Source: CAYSSJ01 sp964433675
GTDB lineage: Bacteria > Cloacimonadota > Cloacimonadia > Cloacimonadales > TCS61
Direction of reading: 5' to 3'
Assembly: GCA_964433675.1 (NCBI GenBank)
Contig: CAYSSJ010000011.1
Location: 1 to 64,000 of the forward strand
Length of the DNA stretch: 64,000 nt
The first letter of the stretch is position 1. Each line of letters opens with the position of its first letter. The position numbers were made by a program, and so were the translations under genes. This document shows positions 1 through 6,383 of this stretch, in pieces. Under the pieces are notes generated by a model. It was not told the origin of the DNA, did no database searches, and saw nothing but the letters and a program-made list of their open reading frames with translations.

Positions 1-26
1 AACAGCGCAAGACTTAAGGGGACTGC

Positions 27-575
27 ATGCTGAGTAAAAGAAACATAATCCGAAACTTCGTAAACAACACCGACCGACCCTTTTCTTCCACGGACGTATT
101 GATCGACACCGGCTTGAATTTTCACTATATAAAAAATACAATGATAAAGCTAAGAAAAGAAGGGCTGGTCAAAACTATCGGCAAGGAAGGTAGAAGCGTG
201 ATCTATGTTCGCGCTACCCGGAGGGTGAGGAGTGAACATGAATGTGACGTGAATACACCAAAAGCACGTGAGTTGGAAACAAAAGTGAAAAAAGAGGGAT
301 ATAGATCTCTGCGGGAGTTGGCGAAAAAACTTGGCGTCAGCCATGAATATGCTCGGCAGGTAATTACAGCCAGAAAGTTGCACGACAAGAAGGTGGGCGA
401 ATATACGGAAGAATACAGACAGATGAAAAAGCTGGCACAGAGGCTAGTGCGCGTACTGAAAAAGTTGAGAAGAGACAGGCAGCGGGAAAGCGATCGTCTC
501 TTCCGTAGCCAGATCGAACCGTTTCCGCAAGACTATGACCCACGGGGAGGACGAAATGCAAAGAGAATACGATAG
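27..575 (+). CDS. Winged-helix/HTH phage early regulator-like protein
   Basis: A 182-residue basic protein. Residues about 5-65 look like a winged helix: the helix, turn and recognition-helix pattern around STDVLIDTGLNFHYIKNTM is followed by a KEGLVKTIG wing. A second HTH-like stretch (LRELAKKLGVSHEYARQVI) lies near residues 95-115, so it may bind DNA twice. The C-terminal third is rich in Lys and Arg. The ATG at 27 is preceded by an AAGGGGA ribosome site. It is first in a tightly packed rightward early operon and overlaps the next gene's ribosome site. In Mu-like phages this region carries small regulators and replication accessories. The regulator role is inferred; the target is unknown. 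Confidence 0.6.
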   Translation: MLSKRNIIRNFVNNTDRPFSSTDVLIDTGLNFHYIKNTMIKLRKEGLVKTIGKEGRSVIYVRATRRVRSEHECDVNTPKARELETKVKKEGYRSLRELAKKLGVSHEYARQVITARKLHDKKVGEYTEEYRQMKKLAQRLVRVLKKLRRDRQRESDRLFRSQIEPFPQDYDPRGGRNAKRIR

Positions 576-1254
576 GCAGGGGAAATACTTTCATCACGTC
601 GTGAAACTGGCAGGATGGACAGAGAAACGTGTAATGGGCTACCTGATCAAGAAATTCAAAAAAACACATTTCAATGCGCTAGATGCACGTGAGAAACGCG
701 AAGCTATTAGCACGATGAAGTTCTACGCGGATAAGAACCAGCAGAAGCGCGAAAGGAAGATGAGAACGCAACAGCTTGAAATTTTCGATATAATAGAGCA
801 GGATGATATTGAGATCCTTTTCGAAAGTTTCAAGGACGAGATGAACAAACTACATTCACGCCAAGACAAAATGTGGACACTCGGCAATTGTCACGACTGG
901 TGGAAAAGCCGCTGGCATGAGTATTGGCGATTTCAGAACTCCGGCAGAAAAGCAATAGAGAGGTTCGAAATGGTGTGGCGAAAATACAATGACATGAGCA
1001 ACGAGAAAAAGACTTCCAAAAACAAACAAGGCCATGCACTCTTAGCGGGTGTTGGCGGTAGTGCTTCATTGACAGACAATGAAATAGCAAACCAAATAGA
1101 AATGGAAGATGAAGAAGATGTGCTTTGGAGCGATGTAGAAGATGAAATTGATGGGCTACCATACCCCGAAGTAGATGAGACATTGTTTGCGATAGAGTCT
1201 AATTTCCCCCCAAGTGATTTAACAGAGGAACAATGGAATAGAGAGCGGTCTTAG
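556..1254 (+). CDS. Hypothetical phage early protein with remodelled C-terminus
   Basis: No family recognised. I place the start at ATG 556 rather than the upstream in-frame codon at 535 because GGGGAGG ends six bases before it. This gives a 232-residue protein. The N-terminal half is basic and Trp-rich (HDWWKSRWHEYW) and resembles small phage replication or packaging accessories, without a clear match. The last 90 residues are quite different, being very acidic (EMEDEEDVLWSDVEDE). The boundary between the two halves coincides with a 53-bp sequence repeated just after the stop codon. The acidic tail therefore appears to have replaced the original C-terminus, which is still readable downstream (see the repeat entries). 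Confidence 0.55.
   Translation: MQREYDRQGKYFHHVVKLAGWTEKRVMGYLIKKFKKTHFNALDAREKREAISTMKFYADKNQQKRERKMRTQQLEIFDIIEQDDIEILFESFKDEMNKLHSRQDKMWTLGNCHDWWKSRWHEYWRFQNSGRKAIERFEMVWRKYNDMSNEKKTSKNKQGHALLAGVGGSASLTDNEIANQIEMEDEEDVLWSDVEDEIDGLPYPEVDETLFAIESNFPPSDLTEEQWNRERS
937..989 (+). repeat. 53-bp direct repeat, copy 1 (inside the coding region)
   Basis: This segment, beginning AACTCCGGCAGAAAAG and ending GGCGAAAATACAA, is repeated without a mismatch at 1265-1317. Here it is in frame and encodes NSGRKAIERFEMVWRKY. The copies are 328 bp apart, so the 275 bp between them look like an insertion or a recombination product that supplied a new gene end. Confidence 0.95.
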
Positions 1255-1264
1255 CATTACCGAT

Positions 1265-1317
1265 AACTCCGGCAGAAAAGCAATAGAGAGGTTCGAAATG
1301 GTGTGGCGAAAATACAA
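1265..1317 (+). repeat. 53-bp direct repeat, copy 2 (after the stop codon)
   Basis: Exact copy of 937-989. It lies between the TAG of the 556-1254 gene and the next gene. It is out of frame with the upstream gene because the intervening unit is 328 bp, which is not a multiple of three. Confidence 0.95.
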
Positions 1318-1354
1318 AAATGTAATGCAAAGGAGAAACGATGCCAAAAAGTAA
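1265..1354 (+). pseudogene. Displaced original 3' end of the upstream early gene
   Basis: Read from the first base of the second repeat copy, the frame is open through the repeat, continues KNVMQRRNDAKK and stops at TAA 1352-1354, overlapping the next gene by 14 bases. Such a tight overlap is what an intact phage gene end would look like. I infer that the ancestral gene ran straight from copy 1 into this tail, and that the 275-bp insert separated them. It has no start codon of its own and is probably not translated. Confidence 0.6.
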
Positions 1355-1856
1355 AGCACACGAGTGGAGCCGAGAAGGCGAACTGGAAAGAAAAAGAGAT
1401 GCGCTGGCAGAGACGGCCCGAAAACTGATGCGGGAATACCGGGCAATCTGCAAGCAGATAGACCGGCTGAAGGGCGAAAAAACAAGGAGGGAAGAAGATA
1501 TGATACGGTATGCGAAAACAGATGTAAAAACAAAAAGCAGACCGAAGCGGGAAAGACCGCCACGACCTGCTGCCCAAAATGGTTCCATTACGAGAGATGT
1601 AATGCTGGACGAAGGGAAGATATATGGGCAGAAGGACTTTCAAATCGGCAACATCGGGGCAATTCGCGTGAACACCCATGATATAGACATCCAATATCTA
1701 ATCACTTATAAGGGATGCGGTTTCTGCCATTGCAAACTACACAACTACGAATGGCATGTGCAATTGTACCGCCAAAAGCTCAAGGGATGTGAATTCAAAG
1801 ACATGGCACAAACTATGGGCGCTGTATTGGAGACACTAAACGGGAGGCACGCATGA
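1341..1856 (+). CDS. Hypothetical phage early protein
   Basis: A 171-residue protein not assigned to a family. Residues about 8-60 are strongly charged and predicted helical or coiled-coil. The middle is basic and Pro-rich (SRPKRERPPRPAAQ), and the C-terminal half is more globular and Cys/His-containing (GCGFCHCKLHNYEWH), which could bind a metal. AAGGAG lies upstream of the ATG. Its stop overlaps the ATG of the next small gene by four bases, indicating translational coupling. It belongs to the rightward early operon; its role is unknown. Confidence 0.6.
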   Translation: MPKSKAHEWSREGELERKRDALAETARKLMREYRAICKQIDRLKGEKTRREEDMIRYAKTDVKTKSRPKRERPPRPAAQNGSITRDVMLDEGKIYGQKDFQIGNIGAIRVNTHDIDIQYLITYKGCGFCHCKLHNYEWHVQLYRQKLKGCEFKDMAQTMGAVLETLNGRHA

Positions 1857-2020
1857 GCAAAAGCTTCAAAGTAACCTATCGGGGCGATGGCGGTAAACCG
1901 GAGATAATAATAATAGTGCGGGACAGCGTGTTCGATGTGCTGGAATATCTGCAGACGAAGCTGTGGGCAGAGACGATATCTCGAATTGAACAAGTAGAAT
2001 ACATAGACCTGGAGGCGTAG
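1853..2020 (+). CDS. Small hypothetical phage protein (55 aa)
   Basis: A short gene starting MSKSFKVTYRGDGGKPEI and ending YIDLEA. It is supported by a GGGAGG ribosome site, an ATGA overlap with the gene before and a 1-bp gap to the gene after. The pattern of two beta strands followed by a helix (VFDVLEYLQTKLWAETI) suggests a small alpha/beta fold. No function recognised. Confidence 0.6.
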   Translation: MSKSFKVTYRGDGGKPEIIIIVRDSVFDVLEYLQTKLWAETISRIEQVEYIDLEA

Positions 2021-2021
2021 G

Positions 2022-2318
2022 ATGAAAACAGTATGGTGGGTAGCGTTTTTCTGCGCTACGGTAGTGATTGCCGGTTTCATCATCATGGCTGGCAGTTTCG
2101 AGAGTGTACAGAACACGACATTTTTCCGCATAGTAGCGGGAATACTATGGATCGGCTATGTGCTGCTAATGCTGAGGGTGGCACGTCAGATCCGCGAATG
2201 TGAAGAAACATTGAAGACGACAATGCTGGGAGGCGACGAGTTTTGCCCACCAAACGGATGGAACTGTCGTTGTGGAGTTGAGATGATGACAAACGAAGAG
2301 GGAGCACAAAATAAATAG
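2022..2318 (+). CDS. Small membrane protein whose C-terminus is a copied MuF fragment
   Basis: A 98-residue protein with two hydrophobic segments, about residues 5-24 (WVAFFCATVVIAGFIIMAG) and 35-55 (IVAGILWIGYVLLML), followed by a short charged linker. The last 25 codons (PPNGWNCRCGVEMMTNEEGAQ) are almost identical in DNA and protein to the end of the MuF domain encoded on the opposite strand at 4522-4597. That motif belongs to the MuF head protein and makes no sense in a membrane peptide, so the C-terminus was acquired by local duplication. A ribosome site (GGAGG) precedes the ATG. Function of the membrane part is unknown. Confidence 0.6.
   Translation: MKTVWWVAFFCATVVIAGFIIMAGSFESVQNTTFFRIVAGILWIGYVLLMLRVARQIRECEETLKTTMLGGDEFCPPNGWNCRCGVEMMTNEEGAQNK
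2236..2311 (+). repeat. 76-bp inverted repeat, arm A
   Basis: This arm matches the reverse complement of 4522-4597 with two substitutions in 76 positions (G/A at 2245 and A/T at 2249). The two arms keep the same reading frame; one substitution is silent and one changes Cys to Tyr. The arms flank about 2.2 kb containing the convergent ends of the early and late transcription units. Confidence 0.93.
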
Positions 2319-2330
2319 GAGGAAAGAAAA

Positions 2331-2951
2331 ATGGCACAAAAAGTAAAAGAAGGACGGGCTACATATTGGCTCGATGCGGACGGCGAAAAAGTCCCGGAAA
2401 AATACGTTCCGGAGCACGACAAAAAGAGAGACAAGGTAGTAGAGGAGATCTTCACACGGGTGAAAGAGCTGCAGAAGATGATGCATAAGTACAAATTCGA
2501 GATAGCTGAAATGATAAGCGGCTACCTGAACGAGACGGCAGAAGAATTCGGCGAAAACTGGAAAGGCAATGCCACGCTCTATAATTTTAACCAGGACTGC
2601 GGTGTAGAGGTGAAGATCCAGAAAAGGCTAAGTTTCGATGAGCGCCTGAACGTGGCGAAAAAGAAGATCGACAATTTCATCAAGGACATCGTAAAAGGTT
2701 CGAAGAAGGAACTGGTCGCACTGGTGAACAGCGCATTCCAGCCCGATCAAAGTGGTAATCTGGATGCACGACAAATCATGAAGCTGAAGCGGGTGGAGAT
2801 AGATGATCCGCAATGGAAAGCAGCGATCGAGCTGATAGATAAGAGCCTGATCGTGCAGGGCACGAAGACCTATTACAATTTCAAGATCCGGAAAGAGGAC
2901 GGAAGCTGGAAATATATCGTCTTGAATTTTTCGCGCATCGGAGGCGAATAG
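2331..2951 (+). CDS. DUF3164 family phage protein
   Basis: A 206-residue protein matching the DUF3164 family typical of the early region of Mu-like phages. Visible features are an N-terminal segment with WLDADGEKVPEKYV and a middle section like others in the family (NFNQDCGVEVKIQKRLSFDERL). Near the end come QIMKLKRVEIDDPQWKAAIELI and a YYNFKIRKEDGSWKYIVLNF strand region. The molecular function of DUF3164 proteins is not established. A strong AGGAGG site precedes the ATG. Presence of this family is good support for the Mu-like assignment. Confidence 0.85.
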   Translation: MAQKVKEGRATYWLDADGEKVPEKYVPEHDKKRDKVVEEIFTRVKELQKMMHKYKFEIAEMISGYLNETAEEFGENWKGNATLYNFNQDCGVEVKIQKRLSFDERLNVAKKKIDNFIKDIVKGSKKELVALVNSAFQPDQSGNLDARQIMKLKRVEIDDPQWKAAIELIDKSLIVQGTKTYYNFKIRKEDGSWKYIVLNFSRIGGE

Positions 2952-2955
2952 ATCG

Positions 2956-3486
2956 ATGAAAACGCTGCGGCAGAAGCATCTGATCCTTACCAACCTAATT
3001 GGAGAAGCCGAGACGAAACGGCTTCTCCATGCCTGGTATGACAGGGCTATTCGACGCGAACAGAAGCGGGCGGATGCTGTGGAAGAGAGCGGCCCTACTG
3101 CGGATTTTTTCTGCAGAGAGGTGTTGCGCGATCTGCATGAGCGCACCGGACTGCAATACAGACTGTCGAAAGCGACGAAGACAGCCATCATGGCGCGGAA
3201 AAACGACGGCTTCACAGTCGAGGATTTTCGGCATGTACACGAAGTGAAGACGGCGCAATGGGTGGAAGATGAGGAGATGAAGCAATATCTACATCCCAGC
3301 ACACTCTACAGGGCTTCGAAATTCGAGAAGTATCTGGTGCAGTGGGAGATGTATAGGCAGAAGGAAAAACAGCGGGAGCTGGAGAGAGAGCTGAAGAGAA
3401 AGAGACTGGAAGAACAGGAGCGCTATATGGAAGCGGAGCGAAAAAGAAGATACGAGGCAGTGAGGAAGCGAAATGAAGACTCCTAA
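2956..3486 (+). CDS. Phage replication-type protein with conserved C-terminal domain (Phg_2220_C-like)
   Basis: A 176-residue protein. Residues about 55-120 carry the signature of the conserved phage C-terminal domain (PF09524/TIGR02220) found in DnaD-like replication organisers: LHERTGLQYR, then DGFTVEDFRHVHEVKTAQW, then MKQYLHPSTLYRASKFEKYL. After this the protein is a long Glu/Arg/Lys helix (about residues 125-175), probably coiled coil. The N-terminal DnaD- or primosome-like part of typical members is missing, so this is a short version. It lies in the early operon, overlaps the next gene by 14 bases, and is inferred to act in phage DNA replication or transposition-linked replication. Confidence 0.7.
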   Translation: MKTLRQKHLILTNLIGEAETKRLLHAWYDRAIRREQKRADAVEESGPTADFFCREVLRDLHERTGLQYRLSKATKTAIMARKNDGFTVEDFRHVHEVKTAQWVEDEEMKQYLHPSTLYRASKFEKYLVQWEMYRQKEKQRELERELKRKRLEEQERYMEAERKRRYEAVRKRNEDS

Positions 3487-3706
3487 TCCGGACAAAAAGA
3501 AAGTCGGCTGCATGGTGCCGTGGTGTACGGAGCGATGGTGCACCATGAAGAGGAAGAAATTGTGCGCGTTGCGCAGATATTTTCTCGAAGAGCAGCTAGA
3601 GAACCGGCGTTTACTTAGCAAAGTAAAGGATCCGGAAATAAAGAAGCTGATAAAGGAAGGGGTCTATGGACAAAAGGAAAACGCGAAACAAAAGAATACG
3701 GGCTGA
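3473..3706 (+). CDS. Small Cys-containing phage protein
   Basis: A 77-residue basic protein with four cysteines in its first half (GCMVPWCTERWCTMKRKKLC), spaced in a way that could bind zinc, followed by a helical Lys/Glu-rich tail. The ribosome site GAGGAAG lies in the preceding gene, which it overlaps. The position at the end of the early operon recalls small zinc-finger regulators such as Mu Com, but there is no sequence support for that identity. Confidence 0.5.
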   Translation: MKTPNPDKKKVGCMVPWCTERWCTMKRKKLCALRRYFLEEQLENRRLLSKVKDPEIKKLIKEGVYGQKENAKQKNTG

Positions 3707-3821
3707 AATAAGGAAGCTGTCAGACAGGGGGTACGAGATCCAAACCGCTATCAAGATCGTGGCGGACATGTTCTATCTCGCGCCGGCAACGGTCAGGGAT
3801 ATCTGGTATTATAAGCGGTGA
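3666..3821 (+). CDS. Small HTH-like phage protein (51 aa)
   Basis: A short gene beginning MDKRKTRNKRIRAEI and ending VRDIWYYKR. It overlaps the previous gene in another frame and has an AAGGAAGG ribosome site. The stretch IQTAIKIVADMFYLAPATVRDIWYY fits a helix-turn-helix of the kind that recognises DNA in small phage activators. It is the last gene of the rightward early unit, where Mu-like phages often place a late-gene activator; that role here is speculation. Confidence 0.55.
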   Translation: MDKRKTRNKRIRAEIRKLSDRGYEIQTAIKIVADMFYLAPATVRDIWYYKR

Positions 3822-3870
3822 GGGTCAGAAAAGATTTGTTTATAATAAAAAACTGAGTAATATATTATTT

Positions 3871-3941
3871 TAAGCGACTGAGGACTTGCTATCCAATGAG
3901 GTCGTGGACGGCCGGGGAGAGCAAGCTCCCGTCCGGTCTCC
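3871..3941 (+). ncRNA. Candidate pseudoknotted RNA element
   Basis: A non-coding stretch between the early operon and its terminator. A bulged hairpin pairs 3906-3910 (GGACG) with 3930-3934 (CGTCC) and 3916-3919 (GGAG) with 3926-3929 (CTCC). Its six-base loop AGCAAG (3920-3925) is exactly complementary to CTTGCT at 3885-3890, which would make a pseudoknot. TATAAT at 3841-3846 could serve as a -10 box, and the intrinsic terminator at 3942 would end a transcript of roughly 100 bases. It could be a small phage RNA or a structured 3' untranslated region. No known RNA family recognised. Confidence 0.4.
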
Positions 3942-3971
3942 GAGAACGGGTAACACCCGTTCTCATTTTTT
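3942..3971. terminator. Bidirectional intrinsic terminator between convergent phage units
   Basis: GAGAACGGGT and ACCCGTTCTC form a perfect 10-bp stem with an AAC loop, followed by ATTTTTT. It lies between the end of the rightward early genes and the stop codon of the leftward portal-MuF-toxin gene, whose last codons overlap the T-run, so it can serve both directions. Confidence 0.9.
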
Positions 3972-6374
3972 ATAGACTAAAATGCCTGACCTTTGAGTAT
4001 TTATATAGCGTGTTTTGTTTGAAGCGATAATGTTAAAGTATTCTAAAGAGCCATCTTTGGCTAAGTCTGCAATTAAGATAATACCTTTATCATATTTTTT
4101 TATATATCTTACCCTTTTTTGTTTTAGCCAGATTTCATTTGGTTTTGTGATAGTATCGTCGATGTTTTTCATATATTTTAGTCTTTTTGCCAGATCGTCG
4201 AGTTTATGCTCTTTGAATTTACTCGCTTTTTCTTTTAGCAGAGCGACGGGTGTTCCCGTAGGATCGGATAGAACCCTGTCATTTAGATAGTCTGCATATT
4301 CCTTTAATAGCTGTGAATGTGATTTTCCGCTGGTATCGTGCAGATTTTTAAATTTATTCTCTGGTATATCCTGCCATTTGCTAAGATTTAGATCCGTCCA
4401 GCTGTAATGACCGGATTCCTTTAATTTTCTATCTAACCATTTACCCCAAACTGTAAGATCTTTACCAGTGTTTTTTTGAAAGTTTTCGTCTATAGGTATC
4501 CACGGTTTAGGTTTTAGGGCTTTTTGTGCTCCCTCTTCGTTTGTCATCATCTCAACTCCACAACGACAGTTCCATCCGTTTGGAGGGTAAAACTCGTTCC
4601 AAAACTCGTCATTTTGGTGGGCGACCGTATCGTGCAGCTCGGCATGTTCATCACGCACACGATCGTCCATGACGGCAACATAGCGCAAATATGGGAATGT
4701 ATCTTTCATAGAGGTGGCATTTTGCCACTGTGAGGCCAAAGAAGCGTTGTTAGCAGCGGTGTTGAAGTTTGTACGGAGATGATATGGGTTTTCGGGTTCG
4801 AATCCGGAGAGCTGCATTTGATTTTTCCATTTATTGAAGGTGGAGCCTTTTCGGATAGCGTCTTCCGCCTCGTATTTTAGCTTGTTTCTAAGTTCATCGG
4901 CATTGACATGGGCGACTTCGAAAGCTTCAGCTCTGAAGGCATTGATAGCCTGGATGTCGTTAAGAGACCAATCAATATCAATGTTGTTAATTGTGTTTTT
5001 GGGCTTCAGGCGATCATTTTTATATTCAGCGATAATAGCAGAGTTAATTTCAGCGCCAAGCACTAGATGCAGATCGGTAAAAAAAGCAGGGAATTCCGGT
5101 TTATCGAGGGCTGCAATGTTTTTTTTTAGGATTTGCGCGGACTTAATAACTTTTTGCAGTCCTTTTTCGATGTACTTAGAAGAGTTTATAATATTGGTTG
5201 TTTTTAGATGCGCTTGCAGAGGAGCGGGGCTGGTTATTTTTTTTTTCATACCATCTTTAGGCTCGGGGATGTCGTATGTTTTATAGAAGTATTCCGGGTC
5301 GATATTAATTATTTGGTTTAACCGCCTATCTATCTGTATTTTTTTGCTAGTGTCGATTAATCTTACTGGAGTTAGTTTTACGGTGATGCGATCGGAACCG
5401 AAATTAATATGATTGATTCGTGTAAGAAAATCGGAGACATAGGTGGAGGCTTCTCTTAAGTCGCCTAGTAGGATATCTTCGCGGACTAGATTTTGTATGC
5501 GGGCTTGTGCATATCCGCCATATTCGGATTCTTTTGTAGACATTGTCTGTCCCAAAATGCGCCTGGTTTCTCGGTCTTCCACAAAAGAGACTAAGGTTTT
5601 GTAAATATCAGCGGAGCCCGATTTATTTTTAAAGTCGATGAATTCTATGCCCGTATTTTCTGGTAATACAGCCGAAAGGTCTGTCCCGAGTGATGTAATC
5701 ATCTGCTTTAGTATATTAACGTCTTTTTGTGAGGTGCCCGGCGAGTACTTCCCTATTCTGACAGGTTTGCCGTATGTTTCGGTAAGCTGTGCCCAGTTAT
5801 TGATCGCGAAAGAGAAAAAGCAGTAATATTTCAAAAGCGATTCAAGTATACATTCATCTTTGTATTTAATGATAAAATTAGGTTCAGGCAGGGGTTTAAA
5901 AATGTCGTCTATAAACAACGCCATTTTTTTATTTTTTAGGCGCAAGTCGAGGTTTTTGTAGCTTTCGAATCCGATTGGCTTGTATAAAGAGTTTTCCAAT
6001 GTATATAAAATCTGGTAAAATGCCACTCCGTGTAGCTTCAAATCAATGCTTTGTTCGATGAGGGATGGTAGGAAACAATCGAGAAACTCGTCGAAGAATA
6101 ATTGTTGTTTTGAAGAGAGCTTGGAGGTAATTTTGTATTCAGCTGTTTTAGCTGCTTCTTTTCTAATATCAATATTTGCAGCTAGGTTGTCATTTGATTT
6201 TATCAGCTTTTTAAAAATGGAAAGGATGTGCTGATAGTTTCCGGATTCTTTTTCGGTTTTTGCCATCAAGACATTATCAGGGGTGATATCTGGTGTAATA
6301 TTGAAGGTTTGGTCATTTTCTTGTGAGAAAAGGACAACAGGTTTTGGTTTTTTCAGTAGATTTAAGAGATTCAT
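3963..6374 (-). CDS. Fused portal (Mu gp29/DUF935) + MuF head protein (gp30) + C-terminal BECR-type toxin
   Basis: An 803-residue protein. The first part, about residues 1-430, is the Mu gp29 portal family (DUF935), with WAQLTETYGKPVRIGKYSPGTS and GQTMSTKESEYGGYAQARIQ. In virions the portal forms the dodecameric DNA channel. Residues about 515-620 are the MuF/gp30 domain (PF04233), with LRYVAVMDDRVRDEHAELH and FYPPNGWNCRC. In Mu these are two genes. The tail, about residues 735-803 (DDTITKPNEIWLKQKRVRYIKKY), matches the start of the phage BECR-fold RNase domains (barnase-EndoU-colicin-RelE like) attached to MuF proteins as polymorphic toxins. The toxin assignment rests on motif resemblance. 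AAGGAGC precedes the ATG, and the gene is last in the leftward head operon. Confidence 0.85.
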   Translation of the reverse strand: MNLLNLLKKPKPVVLFSQENDQTFNITPDITPDNVLMAKTEKESGNYQHILSIFKKLIKSNDNLAANIDIRKEAAKTAEYKITSKLSSKQQLFFDEFLDCFLPSLIEQSIDLKLHGVAFYQILYTLENSLYKPIGFESYKNLDLRLKNKKMALFIDDIFKPLPEPNFIIKYKDECILESLLKYYCFFSFAINNWAQLTETYGKPVRIGKYSPGTSQKDVNILKQMITSLGTDLSAVLPENTGIEFIDFKNKSGSADIYKTLVSFVEDRETRRILGQTMSTKESEYGGYAQARIQNLVREDILLGDLREASTYVSDFLTRINHINFGSDRITVKLTPVRLIDTSKKIQIDRRLNQIINIDPEYFYKTYDIPEPKDGMKKKITSPAPLQAHLKTTNIINSSKYIEKGLQKVIKSAQILKKNIAALDKPEFPAFFTDLHLVLGAEINSAIIAEYKNDRLKPKNTINNIDIDWSLNDIQAINAFRAEAFEVAHVNADELRNKLKYEAEDAIRKGSTFNKWKNQMQLSGFEPENPYHLRTNFNTAANNASLASQWQNATSMKDTFPYLRYVAVMDDRVRDEHAELHDTVAHQNDEFWNEFYPPNGWNCRCGVEMMTNEEGAQKALKPKPWIPIDENFQKNTGKDLTVWGKWLDRKLKESGHYSWTDLNLSKWQDIPENKFKNLHDTSGKSHSQLLKEYADYLNDRVLSDPTGTPVALLKEKASKFKEHKLDDLAKRLKYMKNIDDTITKPNEIWLKQKRVRYIKKYDKGIILIADLAKDGSLEYFNIIASNKTRYINTQRSGILVYKK
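4522..4597 (-). repeat. 76-bp inverted repeat, arm B (MuF/toxin junction)
   Basis: This is the source-like copy of the repeat. It sits in the portal-MuF-toxin gene and encodes the conserved end of the MuF domain, immediately before the linker that leads to the toxin domain. See arm A at 2236-2311. Confidence 0.93.
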
Positions 6375-6383
6375 AAATGCTCC

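Noticed and set aside
937..1317. Template/variable repeat pair of a diversity-generating retroelement
   Set aside because: The 53-bp copies are identical, with no adenine-specific changes, and no reverse transcriptase is in the window.
2236..4597. Attachment-site-like inverted repeats of an inversion cassette as a settled call
   Set aside because: No invertase gene is seen and inversion would only swap gene ends; kept as a hypothesis in the findings.
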